A DNA stretch of 30,528 bases from a virus: IMG/VR virus record IMGVR_UViG_3300003886_000034, positions 1-30,528 of that record; one strand, 5' to 3'. Positions 1 through 6,370 of this stretch are shown in pieces. Position 1 is the stretch's first letter. Each line of letters opens with the position of its first letter. Position numbers and translations under genes: made by a program. The notes below the pieces were generated by a model. The model was not told the origin of the DNA. It was given only the letters and a program-made list of their open reading frames with translations, and searched no databases.

Positions 1-1
1 A

Positions 2-244
2 ATCGATATGGCAGGCAGTTTTGCTGAAAGTGTGGTTGCTGCAACAGGGTCACCCGTTTATTTAGTAAAACAAAACGGTTCTCAGGTTGGTACCATTTCA
101 TTTACAGGTAATGTAGGTACTTTTGGTGGAATGCCCTCAGCTGTATCATTTGCAGTTGGGGATATTTTGACTGTGGAAGCACCTGCAACTGCTGATAGTT
201 CACACGACGAAATTTCGTGGACATTAGCAGGCACGCTTGTTTAA
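2..244 (+). CDS. Tail fibre-like protein, C-terminal fragment (cut by window edge)
   Basis: The reading frame is open back to the left edge (codons Ile-Asp precede the first Met at position 8), so this is the last 80 codons of a longer gene and the Met need not be the start. The C-terminus has the pattern SFAVGDILTVEAPATAD followed by DEISWTLAGTL. This FxxGDxLxVxAP...D...I..TLxG pattern recurs at the ends of phage tail or fibre proteins, where it forms a small beta-rich terminal domain. No catalytic motif is visible. It is followed at once by a strong hairpin terminator. Virion appendage is inferred from the pattern and from the virion-like gene downstream. Confidence 0.7.
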   Translation: MDMAGSFAESVVAATGSPVYLVKQNGSQVGTISFTGNVGTFGGMPSAVSFAVGDILTVEAPATADSSHDEISWTLAGTLV

Positions 245-270
245 AATAGCAATATTATAAAATATAATAG

Positions 271-296
271 AAAAGGGTGCTTATTAGCACCCTTTT
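271..296. terminator. Bidirectional hairpin terminator
   Basis: A perfect 10-bp inverted repeat, aaaagggtgc and gcaccctttt, flanks the loop ttatta. The A/T arms give a U-run in either direction. It sits between the stop of the rightward fibre-like gene (244) and the 3' end of the leftward tRNA-like gene (303), so it can end both transcripts. Confidence 0.9.
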
Positions 297-302
297 CCTT
301 TG

Positions 303-370
303 AGCAGTTAGGGGACTCGAACCCCATCTTCAACTGGAAGCTGATGTTTTTCCATTTAAACTAGCCCTGC
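303..370 (-). tRNA. Degenerate tRNA-Gly (anticodon TCC)
   Basis: Read on the minus strand this is a 68-nt cloverleaf-like sequence. It has a D-stem GTTT/AAAC with ATGG in the loop, an anticodon loop CTTCCAG (anticodon TCC) on a 4-bp stem TCAG/TTGA, and a T-arm GGGG-TTCGAGT-CCCC with a canonical T-loop. The layout matches phage and bacterial tRNA-Gly(UCC). The acceptor stem is poor: the outer four pairs GCAG/CTGC are good, but positions 5-7 (GGC against TAA) do not pair. The gene is a few bases short and CCA is not encoded. It may be a decaying tRNA or one that tolerates mismatches. Confidence 0.6.
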
Positions 371-462
371 ATGACATCATATAATATACTGCTTCTTGGT
401 AAGTAACACAACAGTTAATTATACAAATTTGGGATTGTGGAAAGTTCCGATATGTTATTCAC

Positions 463-470
463 CATAAATA
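463..470 (+). promoter_or_regulatory. Putative T4-type late promoter (CATAAATA)
   Basis: CATAAATA differs at one position from the T4 late consensus TATAAATA and ends 27 nt before the start codon of the virion-like gene at 498. That spacing matches the exact boxes found at 3508 and 18667. A good ribosome binding site (aaaggag) follows. Confidence 0.5.
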
Positions 471-497
471 ACGGATAAAGTCAAAGGAGTATGGATT

Positions 498-1634
498 ATG
501 AAAGAAGGGCTGGCAGTTAAGATAGCAGGCCACGTGAGGATCGTTGATGATCTGGGGTCAGTTCTCGTAGATAAGAAAAACGCGATACATCCAGAAAACC
601 TTGCAAGAGTAATTTCCCGAGCATTATCCAATGAAAATAATTTTTTTATTGAGCGAATGGCTTTTGGAAACGGCGGAACAAATATTGATGCAGCCCAATC
701 GATTACATTCAACTCACCAAATAATGGCGTTAATGATGGGCTTGGATGGCAATCAAATCTGTACAACGAAACGTATTCAGAAGTTGTAAATGAGAATATA
801 AATCTGGCAGGGATTGAAACAGAGAATCCGGATTTTGGTTCAGGTCCTGGGACAAATCCATCAGGAGATCCTTCATTCTCAGCACATAATGTTGATGGTT
901 TAGGTGTAGTCAGCCGTCCGGTTGGAACGCTTTCGGAAATTCGGGTTCAAGTAACGTTGAATGCTGGAGAGCCAGCAGGGCAATTGATCAATGATACAGG
1001 TAGTGTCGACACTGAAGGCGCATACATGTTTGATGAAATTGGGTTGTTTACAACTGGACTACCACAGGTTGCTACAGCGGGTTATCAAGATGTCAATGTT
1101 GGTTCAAAAGTACCAGCATCAAACACGGGGTTACTATTAAGTACTGATTATGAATTTCAAATTGGTATTGACGGATCATCTCCAGCAACAATCCTCTTTA
1201 ATTCAGGGTCAGGTTCAGGTGGGATCATCACGTACCAAGATTTATTACCTATTATCCAAGGACAGTTACCGGTTGGAAGCTCAATAGTAGAACTAGGGTC
1301 AGGCGCACAAACTGTTAATGGCCAAGAAACAGGATCTTTCGCCGCTGAAGGACATAATAAATTTCGGTTCAGAAGTTTATCAACCGGCAGTTTATCTACA
1401 ATCCAATTATTAGACGGGTTAGGCACTACTGGGTTACCACTTTTCAGTAACCTGCAAGATTTTGATGTTATTGAAAGTGCAGTTCCAGGATCACAAGCCG
1501 GTATAGCAAACGATGCGGTTACTCCGACAAATGAGGGGGAACGTATGTTAACTCATGTGATATTCAATCCAGTATTAAAAAGTGCCTCACGCACGTTGAC
1601 GATTAACTACACTATAACCGTATCTTTATTGTAG
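498..1634 (+). CDS. Putative virion structural protein (378 aa)
   Basis: The start ATG is preceded by aaaggag at a normal distance. The product is 378 aa, rich in Gly, Ser, Thr and Asn, with no membrane segment, signal peptide or enzyme motif. The N-terminal ~60 residues look like a compact domain (GHVRIVDDLGSVLVDKKNAI), followed by long beta-strand and loop stretches, a Gly/Ser linker near residue 235 (SGSGSGG), and a final strand-rich part ending in alternating hydrophobic residues. This is typical of tail, baseplate or fibre proteins. The gene stands between a fibre-like gene and a small protein gene and has a late-type promoter box. I recognise no named T4 homologue; virion location is inferred. 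Confidence 0.75.
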   Translation: MKEGLAVKIAGHVRIVDDLGSVLVDKKNAIHPENLARVISRALSNENNFFIERMAFGNGGTNIDAAQSITFNSPNNGVNDGLGWQSNLYNETYSEVVNENINLAGIETENPDFGSGPGTNPSGDPSFSAHNVDGLGVVSRPVGTLSEIRVQVTLNAGEPAGQLINDTGSVDTEGAYMFDEIGLFTTGLPQVATAGYQDVNVGSKVPASNTGLLLSTDYEFQIGIDGSSPATILFNSGSGSGGIITYQDLLPIIQGQLPVGSSIVELGSGAQTVNGQETGSFAAEGHNKFRFRSLSTGSLSTIQLLDGLGTTGLPLFSNLQDFDVIESAVPGSQAGIANDAVTPTNEGERMLTHVIFNPVLKSASRTLTINYTITVSLL

Positions 1635-1707
1635 ATATTTTCCTCTAACCCTACTTATAGTCCGGCCCAACTCTTCTATCACAAATAAGAATAGGAGAGA
1701 AAATAAC

Positions 1708-1860
1708 ATGGGGACGAGGATCCCACAGTACCAACAGGGTATTAGTATTGCAACTATAACGAGAAATGCTAATTGTTCTGCCGCATCGATTTGTACAATT
1801 CCCATAAATAGGGTACTAAGGAGCCCACCATGCTTAAAAAATATTTTTGGAATATATTAA
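1708..1860 (+). CDS. Possible small ORF (50 aa), doubtful
   Basis: ATG at 1708 has aggaga 8-10 nt upstream and opens a 50-codon frame beginning MGTRIPQYQQ. It overlaps the next gene (start 1830) by 31 nt. There is no recognisable domain, signal peptide or membrane segment. The only support is the ribosome binding site and the otherwise empty 190-nt space after the 378-aa gene. It may equally be an untranslated leader. Confidence 0.25.
   Translation: MGTRIPQYQQGISIATITRNANCSAASICTIPINRVLRSPPCLKNIFGIY
1802..1809 (+). promoter_or_regulatory. Putative late promoter box (CATAAATA)
   Basis: A second plus-strand CATAAATA, 20 nt before the ATG at 1830 and just upstream of the ribosome binding site aaggag. 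It is the same 8-mer as at 463-470. If used, it gives a very short leader. Confidence 0.35.
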
Positions 1861-2069
1861 TTTCATTGGACCAGCTGTTCAATACAGTACTTTTTGGCGA
1901 TCCAGATGAAACAATTAGTAGCCGATTAGGAAAGTGGTTAGAGTACCCAACTACTTCCACCCGCTATAAATTTGCGGAATTTACATGTAAGTTCTTGCAT
2001 ATGATTGACAAAAACCATTGTCGGAAGAGTGTTGAACCGGATGAGGGAAAAAATGGCATCATCGATTGA
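1830..2069 (+). CDS. Small conserved-type phage protein (79 aa)
   Basis: ATG follows aaggag with good spacing. The 79-aa product starts with an amphipathic or hydrophobic segment (ILISLDQLFNTVLFG) and then carries GDPDETISSRLGK, a sequence I associate with a widespread family of small phage proteins of unknown function. These are often encoded among late or lysis genes and usually have the form LDxLxNxLxxGDPDETxSSRxxK. The C-terminal part contains a conserved-looking H/C patch (DKNHCRKS). Its stop codon lies inside the hairpin that follows. No function is assigned. Confidence 0.8.
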   Translation: MLKKYFWNILISLDQLFNTVLFGDPDETISSRLGKWLEYPTTSTRYKFAEFTCKFLHMIDKNHCRKSVEPDEGKNGIID

Positions 2070-2079
2070 TGATGCCATT
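2052..2079. terminator. Bidirectional hairpin terminator between convergent genes
   Basis: Inverted repeat aatggcatcat / atgatgccatt (11 bp, loop cgattg) spans the stop codon of the rightward gene (2067-2069) and ends 5 nt before the end of the leftward gene at 2085. A/T-rich sequence lies on both sides. Confidence 0.8.
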
Positions 2080-2084
2080 ATTAA

Positions 2085-2474
2085 TTACTTTTTCTTTTTC
2101 ACAACCTTTTTCTTAGCGCCAGGCATTACGCGAGTAGTAATCGTGCCGCGCCGGCCCTCTACCATCTCAATAATCCTACCACCTTCCGTACGAATTTTGG
2201 TCAGTTGGTGGAAATAAGAAAGTGCATTAACACCGTTGTTGAGGGTAGTATTCTTCATCAAATCCCATAATTCGAACATTGAAGCATTACGACTTGTGAC
2301 GATATCAAACAATCGATTGCGGTCAATCTCGTCGAGTGCAGTCAAGGGGAAAAAGTAAACATCAGCATTTGATTTATCAACCCGCATAATTGCGGATTCG
2401 GTCATTATACCATCATCCTGGAGATCAATCCATTTAATGTGGGGGTATTTTGAATCTTGCATTACTGCTGGCAT
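2085..2474 (-). CDS. Hypothetical phage protein with Lys-rich tail (129 aa)
   Basis: ATG is preceded by ggaga at good spacing. The product is soluble and mixed alpha/beta. Two helices are suggested around residues 44-85 (DEIDRNRLFDIVTSRNAS, then FELWDLMKN), and the end is strongly basic (AKKKVVKKKK). The basic tail suggests contact with nucleic acid or with an acidic partner. It is the last gene of the leftward PAAR group, and a CGTAAATA box sits 34 nt before its start, so late expression is likely. I recognise no named homologue. Confidence 0.75.
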   Translation of the reverse strand: MPAVMQDSKYPHIKWIDLQDDGIMTESAIMRVDKSNADVYFFPLTALDEIDRNRLFDIVTSRNASMFELWDLMKNTTLNNGVNALSYFHQLTKIRTEGGRIIEMVEGRRGTITTRVMPGAKKKVVKKKK

Positions 2475-2508
2475 GATTGTTGTCTCCGTTATTGGTTATA
2501 TTTCCTAA

Positions 2509-2516
2509 TATTTACG
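2509..2516 (-). promoter_or_regulatory. Possible late promoter variant (CGTAAATA)
   Basis: The minus strand reads CGTAAATA, sharing the TAAATA core of the T4 late box. It lies 34 nt before the ATG at 2474, the same spacing as the exact box in front of the PAAR gene. It is weaker evidence than the exact copies. Confidence 0.35.
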
Positions 2517-2540
2517 GTGATCTAAAAATGGGTTACCAAT

Positions 2541-3197
2541 CTAATCAAGTGGGACCCAACGAAAGCCATTCCACTCAAATACCTGACCAATAACAGTCAA
2601 GGCACCATTGTCTATTGTCTCAGTTTCACTCTCAATAATGTTGATGAGAGAAAAAATAAATCCTGTACGTATCTTAGCAATTTTAGCGGGTGCTGTGGGT
2701 AATGCTTCTCCAGTAGAAATGGTGTCGGTATTAAATTCGCCCAAGTTCACGCCTTGATCAGTGGGAGCAAAAGGCAATTGAACATCTTCAACGGGGATCG
2801 ATAAGATGGGGTCGTTATTATTAATTAAGGTTCTTAATGCCGGTATGGCGCTGGTCCAAAACGCAAGCAAGGGGTCACCGCCTCCATTATTATAATTTTG
2901 TTCAGCCCAGTATGTGTTGATTTGTTCAACATTATCTTGATCCGGCCCAGTTACAATAACACGAACACTATTAACACTAGCTTGATCGCTGGTGGGTACT
3001 AATGCCCCAACAGGCTGACCACTACTCAAGGTATTAGTAAACCACGCTGATTGAATATTAATAGTGTGTTGACCGATAAACTTATTTCTCCACGCAGCAC
3101 CACCAGCAAGCACGCGCCCCCGCGTGAGGCTATATGACTTTATGACACAAGGAGGCGGCCCGGGAATAAATTTTGGTTTATATTTGTAGTCAGCCAT
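2541..3197 (-). CDS. Putative virion protein following PAAR gene (218 aa)
   Basis: The start ATG overlaps the end of the PAAR gene by 8 nt (ATGGCTGA), so the two are translationally coupled. The product begins with a Pro/Lys-rich stretch (KFIPGPPP) and has mixed beta and helical content without membrane segments. It ends in FEWNGFRWVPLD, a W-x-G-x-x-W-like ending also seen near the ends of other virion-like proteins here (YWDGAVWRRL in the 233-aa protein). Coupling to the spike-tip gene suggests a baseplate or tail-tip part, perhaps a partner or chaperone of the PAAR protein. No homologue is recognised. Confidence 0.75.
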   Translation of the reverse strand: MADYKYKPKFIPGPPPCVIKSYSLTRGRVLAGGAAWRNKFIGQHTINIQSAWFTNTLSSGQPVGALVPTSDQASVNSVRVIVTGPDQDNVEQINTYWAEQNYNNGGGDPLLAFWTSAIPALRTLINNNDPILSIPVEDVQLPFAPTDQGVNLGEFNTDTISTGEALPTAPAKIAKIRTGFIFSLINIIESETETIDNGALTVIGQVFEWNGFRWVPLD

Positions 3198-3474
3198 TTA
3201 TGAACACATTCCCCGAACCTCTTGCAATTACAGCTGGATGCCCACAATGCGGAGACTGTGAATCGGTTAATCTGGCAGCAGCTAAATTGTTGATAAAAAC
3301 ATTACCACTACCAACAACAATAGTACCAGGCGGTGGACACCCTGGGTGCCCAGAAGTTTTATCCGTTAACCGTGCCGCAGCCAAATTATTTGTAAAAACG
3401 TTACCACTTGCAATTACGATCTTATTTGCTGGATGATCGGACAGAAAGTCTGTCAAACGTGCGGCCGCTGGCAT
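3190..3474 (-). CDS. PAAR-motif tail spike tip protein (94 aa)
   Basis: ATG follows aaggag. Almost the whole 94-aa protein is three copies of one module, AAARLTD...H-P...I..GSGNVF(T/I)N, starting near residues 3, 32 and 65. This is the PAAR repeat. PAAR proteins fold into a small cone that caps the central baseplate spike of contractile tails and pierces the host outer membrane. His and Cys residues that could hold the apical metal ion are present (HPGC, HCGHP). The length is usual for a T4 gp5.4-type tip protein. Its TATAAATA promoter box and coupling to the 218-aa gene fit late virion expression. Confidence 0.92.
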   Translation of the reverse strand: MPAAARLTDFLSDHPANKIVIASGNVFTNNLAAARLTDKTSGHPGCPPPGTIVVGSGNVFINNLAAARLTDSQSPHCGHPAVIARGSGNVFING

Positions 3475-3507
3475 ATTTTATTCTCCTTATACTCCAATTC
3501 TAGTAAA

Positions 3508-3515
3508 TATTTATA
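3508..3515 (-). promoter_or_regulatory. T4-type late promoter (TATAAATA), possibly divergent
   Basis: The minus strand reads exactly TATAAATA 33 nt before the PAAR gene ATG. The plus strand reads AGTAAATA at 3502-3509, 30 nt before the rightward gene at 3540. The 65-nt gap may therefore hold two overlapping late promoters firing in opposite directions. Confidence 0.65.
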
Positions 3516-3539
3516 CTTAAAGGAACAGGAGTATAACAA

Positions 3540-3974
3540 ATGGACAGATTCGATAGTAACTTACACAAATTTCGTAAAATTCAGCTGTCAGTTGCTGAAA
3601 TGATTGATGCCTGGCGTATTATTCCACGAGTAATCATAGGAGGCTATGGTTATCTTGTAGGATACATGGTGTGGTACTTCCTTGCTTACGATGATATTCC
3701 AAAGATTGATTGTGATGCTGCTGTATTAAAGGTACTGTTAGATCAAGGCCAGCAACTACCTGCAGCAACAGAAATTGCTTGTCAGGTAGTCGATATTTTA
3801 GGCCCTCCGACATCACTGACAAGTTTGGTTGCTGTTATTGTTGGCGCAAGCGCCGCCGTATTCGGATTATATGGAAAGGGCAGTAGAGATTTTAGTAAAT
3901 CACCGACGTTTTGGAATGGTAGTAAGAAACCAGAAGATGTTGAAATTTTAGAAGAAGATAACCGAGATGATTAA
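3540..3974 (+). CDS. Two-TM membrane protein, possible holin (144 aa)
   Basis: ATG is preceded by aggag. Two hydrophobic segments are visible, about residues 30-48 (VIIGGYGYLVGYMVWYFLA) and 93-112 (LTSLVAVIVGASAAVFGLYG), joined by a ~45-residue loop with two Cys. The C-terminal tail is charged and acidic (EEDNRDD). Size and topology would suit a holin or another phage inner-membrane protein, but there is no diagnostic motif and the endolysin gene lies 7 kb away. The exported nuclease gene follows closely, so the two are probably co-transcribed. Confidence 0.7.
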   Translation: MDRFDSNLHKFRKIQLSVAEMIDAWRIIPRVIIGGYGYLVGYMVWYFLAYDDIPKIDCDAAVLKVLLDQGQQLPAATEIACQVVDILGPPTSLTSLVAVIVGASAAVFGLYGKGSRDFSKSPTFWNGSKKPEDVEILEEDNRDD

Positions 3975-3993
3975 TAGTCCTAAGGGAATACCC

Positions 3994-4461
3994 ATGATTA
4001 AAACAATATTATTTGTAATTACAGCATTATTTGTGTCGGGTACACAAGCAGGTAGTTATATGTTGATGCCTATTGATTCGGTCTACGACGGAGACACAAT
4101 AAAAACCCACTTCAGCGCCCGCAGGCTACCAGACGAGCTACGTTTTGTGAGTATTCGTATTAGAGGAATAGACACACCTGAATTACCAGCAAAAAGCTAT
4201 GCAACTACGGGTAAACTTGGGAGATCTAAGTGTGACAAGGAAGCGAAATTGGCGTTGAAAGCGAAAAAAATAGTTCAAGAATTAATTGCTAATACAGGTG
4301 CATCAAGGATGAAAATTGAGAATTTCAAGTGGGGTAAGTTCGGTTCACGAATTGTAGCGGATGTAAAAATCTCGGGGGTGGACATTGCTACTATGCTCAT
4401 TGAGAAGAGTCTAGCAATCCCGTATAATGGGGGCACTAAGACACACTCTTGGTGTGCCTAA
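3994..4461 (+). CDS. Exported thermonuclease-family (SNase-like) nuclease
   Basis: I place the start at the ATG at 3994, preceded by aaggga, because translation from there begins with a clear signal peptide (MIKTILFVITALFVSGTQA, cleavage near residue 19). An upstream in-frame ATG at 3967 would bury it. The mature protein has the staphylococcal nuclease fold signatures: YDGDT (residues 31-35), RIRGIDTPEL with Arg57, Asp60, Thr61 and Glu63, and a later FGSRIVADV with Arg119. These correspond to the calcium ligands and catalytic Arg/Glu residues, so it should be active. It would cut DNA or RNA in the periplasm or outside the cell. It is an unusual component for a T4-like phage. Confidence 0.88.
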   Translation: MIKTILFVITALFVSGTQAGSYMLMPIDSVYDGDTIKTHFSARRLPDELRFVSIRIRGIDTPELPAKSYATTGKLGRSKCDKEAKLALKAKKIVQELIANTGASRMKIENFKWGKFGSRIVADVKISGVDIATMLIEKSLAIPYNGGTKTHSWCA

Positions 4462-4496
4462 CAGTTGAACTATATTCATTAATATCCAATTCATTG

Positions 4497-4525
4497 TTGA
4501 CCCTAACTACTAGAGGCGTGATAGT
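4497..4525 (+). promoter_or_regulatory. Putative sigma-70 promoter
   Basis: TTGACC (5/6 match to the -35), a 17-nt spacer and GATAGT (4/6 match to the -10). It lies upstream of the three-TM gene at 4583 and shares GTTGAC with the stronger promoters at 19538 and 24381. The same bases form an imperfect hairpin (4500-4509 with 4522-4531), which could instead end the nuclease transcript. Confidence 0.45.
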
Positions 4526-4582
4526 GAGGGTTGTTGAGGGAAAGCATTCTGCCAATTTCTTCATATTACAAGGGATTAAACA

Positions 4583-4909
4583 ATGAGTACTGTGAATAAA
4601 ACGAATATACTAAATAGGGTTTGGAACGGGGACGTGTCAATGGTAGTCACGTTCTGGGTTTGGTTTTGGGCCCCGGGTGTTGTGCTTAATGCTATAGTAG
4701 ACTCTATACCACTGTCATATGTACTAATGTTTGTGGTGGTATCGTCGGTGTACTTTGTATTTGTGTTAGTGGGTCTGTATAGGTCTGCAAAAAAATACAA
4801 AGGAAGAAAATTTTGGCAGGTTCTGGTTTATATCATAATAGCATGGAATTGGTTGTTAATTTTGTCGGGTCTGTTGCAGTTGGGAGAGTTGTTGGTAGGA
4901 GGTGTATAA
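4583..4909 (+). CDS. Three-TM membrane protein (108 aa)
   Basis: ATG follows aaggga. Three hydrophobic helices are evident: residues ~19-38 (MVVTFWVWFWAPGVVLNAIV), ~43-66 (PLSYVLMFVVVSSVYFVFVLV) and ~80-104 (VLVYIIIAWNWLLILSGLLQ). A positively charged loop (YRSAKKYKGRK) lies between the second and third. The Trp-rich first helix and basic loop recall small bacterial or phage inner-membrane proteins of unknown function. It could be a holin or a superinfection-type membrane protein; nothing in the sequence decides this. Two hairpins follow. Confidence 0.7.
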   Translation: MSTVNKTNILNRVWNGDVSMVVTFWVWFWAPGVVLNAIVDSIPLSYVLMFVVVSSVYFVFVLVGLYRSAKKYKGRKFWQVLVYIIIAWNWLLILSGLLQLGELLVGGV

Positions 4910-4970
4910 TAGAATTATGATGCCATAATTCTATCCCTCTGTACGATTACTTTGACGGTGGTACAGAGGG
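4909..4970. terminator. Tandem hairpins between convergent genes
   Basis: Two perfect 10-bp inverted repeats lie back to back. The first is atagaattat/ataattctat (4909-4934, loop gatgcc). The second is ccctctgtac/gtacagaggg (4935-4970, 16-nt loop). They separate the rightward membrane gene from the leftward 5' nuclease gene and likely stop transcription from both sides. Confidence 0.75.
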
Positions 4971-4979
4971 TATTTACGC

Positions 4980-5891
4980 CTAACTTAACATCTTAACAAA
5001 GAGTTCAGCCTGTTCACTAATACGCTTAAGATCATACTTTCCACAGAACTTTAAGAAGTGAAAATGTGAGTAAGCCCCGGGATTAGATAATCCCTCCTCT
5101 ATAGTTGCATCCATCTTCTTGCGAATAGATTCAGGTTGGTCCGTTAGATCCATTAACAGCTTATTTTCATCAAACATATCTCGAACCAATACTGCATCAC
5201 CGTTTTCATTTGTCCACGTTTCGTTCATTAAGTTAACACAAAAAAACGGATCATCATATGCCTTACGAATTTTCGTTGAACGTATCCTGGGATATGCACT
5301 CTGGACATTATCACCCGCATCCCCCCTGAAGCATTTTTGAAACATAAAGTAATCTGCATCATTGTCGTAATCATCCAACGTTCTATTTTTACCAGTATCA
5401 GGACTTAATAATGTTACGTTTTTGTGTCGAAGCAGTTGCATTAAATCTTTGTCGGAACTGACCAAAATAACTTCATCTGTATCATTGTCACCAAACTTCT
5501 GAGCAATACCCGCCATTAAATCATCAGCCTCCAGACCATCTGCGGCCAAACAAACAACAGCTGTGTGGATTCTCATCATTGTTTCGAATTCAGTTAAATG
5601 TTCCAAGAAAAGTTCATATTTTGTTTTTTGTGACGGTGCCATACCCTTACGACGCTGTCCCTTATATATTTTCCACGTAAGACAACCACCCGACTTGGTG
5701 TATGTTTTACGCCAGTTAGGACGATCGAACGCAAGAACCAGCACATCAGGACGAAATTGTTTATAATATTTGTTTAATGTAGTCAACGCTCTGTGTTGTG
5801 CCAATCCAGCTATAGTTTTTCCGTCTTCCGCCTTATTTGCAAAAAAAGTTCTGTAGAGAATGTTGCTTATGTCAACCGTGAGTATTTTCAT
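4980..5891 (-). CDS. rnh: T4 RNase H-like 5'-3' exonuclease / flap nuclease
   Basis: The product is 303 aa, very close to T4 RNase H (305 aa), the FEN-1-family nuclease that removes RNA primers and flaps on the lagging strand. The metal-ligand motifs appear in order: D7 in ILTVDISN, D56 in LAFDRPNW, the ADGLEADDL block (E121, D123, D124), SSDKDL (D147, D149) and RGDAGDNV (D191, D194), followed by the basic helix-hairpin-helix region. No key acid is missing. It ends the leftward replication operon that carries the polymerase and clamp, matching its role in Okazaki fragment maturation. The ribosome binding site is weak. Confidence 0.92.
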   Translation of the reverse strand: MKILTVDISNILYRTFFANKAEDGKTIAGLAQHRALTTLNKYYKQFRPDVLVLAFDRPNWRKTYTKSGGCLTWKIYKGQRRKGMAPSQKTKYELFLEHLTEFETMMRIHTAVVCLAADGLEADDLMAGIAQKFGDNDTDEVILVSSDKDLMQLLRHKNVTLLSPDTGKNRTLDDYDNDADYFMFQKCFRGDAGDNVQSAYPRIRSTKIRKAYDDPFFCVNLMNETWTNENGDAVLVRDMFDENKLLMDLTDQPESIRKKMDATIEEGLSNPGAYSHFHFLKFCGKYDLKRISEQAELFVKMLS

Positions 5892-5932
5892 TATAAATCG
5901 CTCAGTATTATTTTATAGTTCGATGGAAGGTA

Positions 5933-6364
5933 TTACCCCGCAAACTCACTTGTATCGTCATTAGCCATGCTTTCCATCATATTTTGGTACAAATGTGTGA
6001 TCCACAATTGGACAATAGTTTCTTCATCTGTACCCTTGTAACCATTTGCTTTCAGGTAATCAATAAATGCATCGTTCCAATCAAGTTCCATCTTGATGCC
6101 TTTTTTCGGATCAATTCCATCACCAATAATCTCAACATGTGGTTCTTTAGTTTCTGTAACAATCCCCTTCTTCCGATGGAAGCTACTCGCTTCATCAAAA
6201 TGATCGCTACTAAGACCGTGATGTTTGATGTACTTTTTCAATGTTACAGTGTTTGCACTGACGGCTTTTAACCCCAAGGCTCTCAAGGTATCACTATAAC
6301 TGTTCGACTGTGTTAGTGCCCCTTCAATTAACTCTTTATCCTTCCAATCAACTTTCTTTTTCAT
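5933..6364 (-). CDS. HTH protein of replication operon, unknown function (143 aa)
   Basis: The start is preceded by aaaggt within 15 nt and follows the clamp gene by 6 nt. The N-terminal ~55 residues form a helix-turn-helix of the kind attached to phage homing endonucleases (NSYSDTLRALGLKAVSANTV, then LKKYIKHHGLSSDHF), but no HNH, GIY-YIG or Vsr domain follows. The rest is a separate acidic domain with an aromatic-rich helix (DWNDAFIDYLKANGY, LWITHLYQNMMESM). It may be a regulatory or accessory DNA-binding protein, or a domesticated homing-endonuclease N-terminus. T4 encodes clamp-linked late transcription factors, but no similarity to gp33 or gp55 is evident. Confidence 0.75.
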   Translation of the reverse strand: MKKKVDWKDKELIEGALTQSNSYSDTLRALGLKAVSANTVTLKKYIKHHGLSSDHFDEASSFHRKKGIVTETKEPHVEIIGDGIDPKKGIKMELDWNDAFIDYLKANGYKGTDEETIVQLWITHLYQNMMESMANDDTSEFAG

Positions 6365-6370
6365 AATGGT

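Noticed and set aside
2005-2217. 70-aa plus-strand frame over the 129-aa gene
   Set aside because: It begins within the 79-aa gene, crosses the terminator and runs antisense to the Lys-rich tail.
3173-3436. Plus-strand frame over the PAAR gene
   Set aside because: It is the mirror of the repeated minus-strand modules; the PAAR reading is unmistakable.
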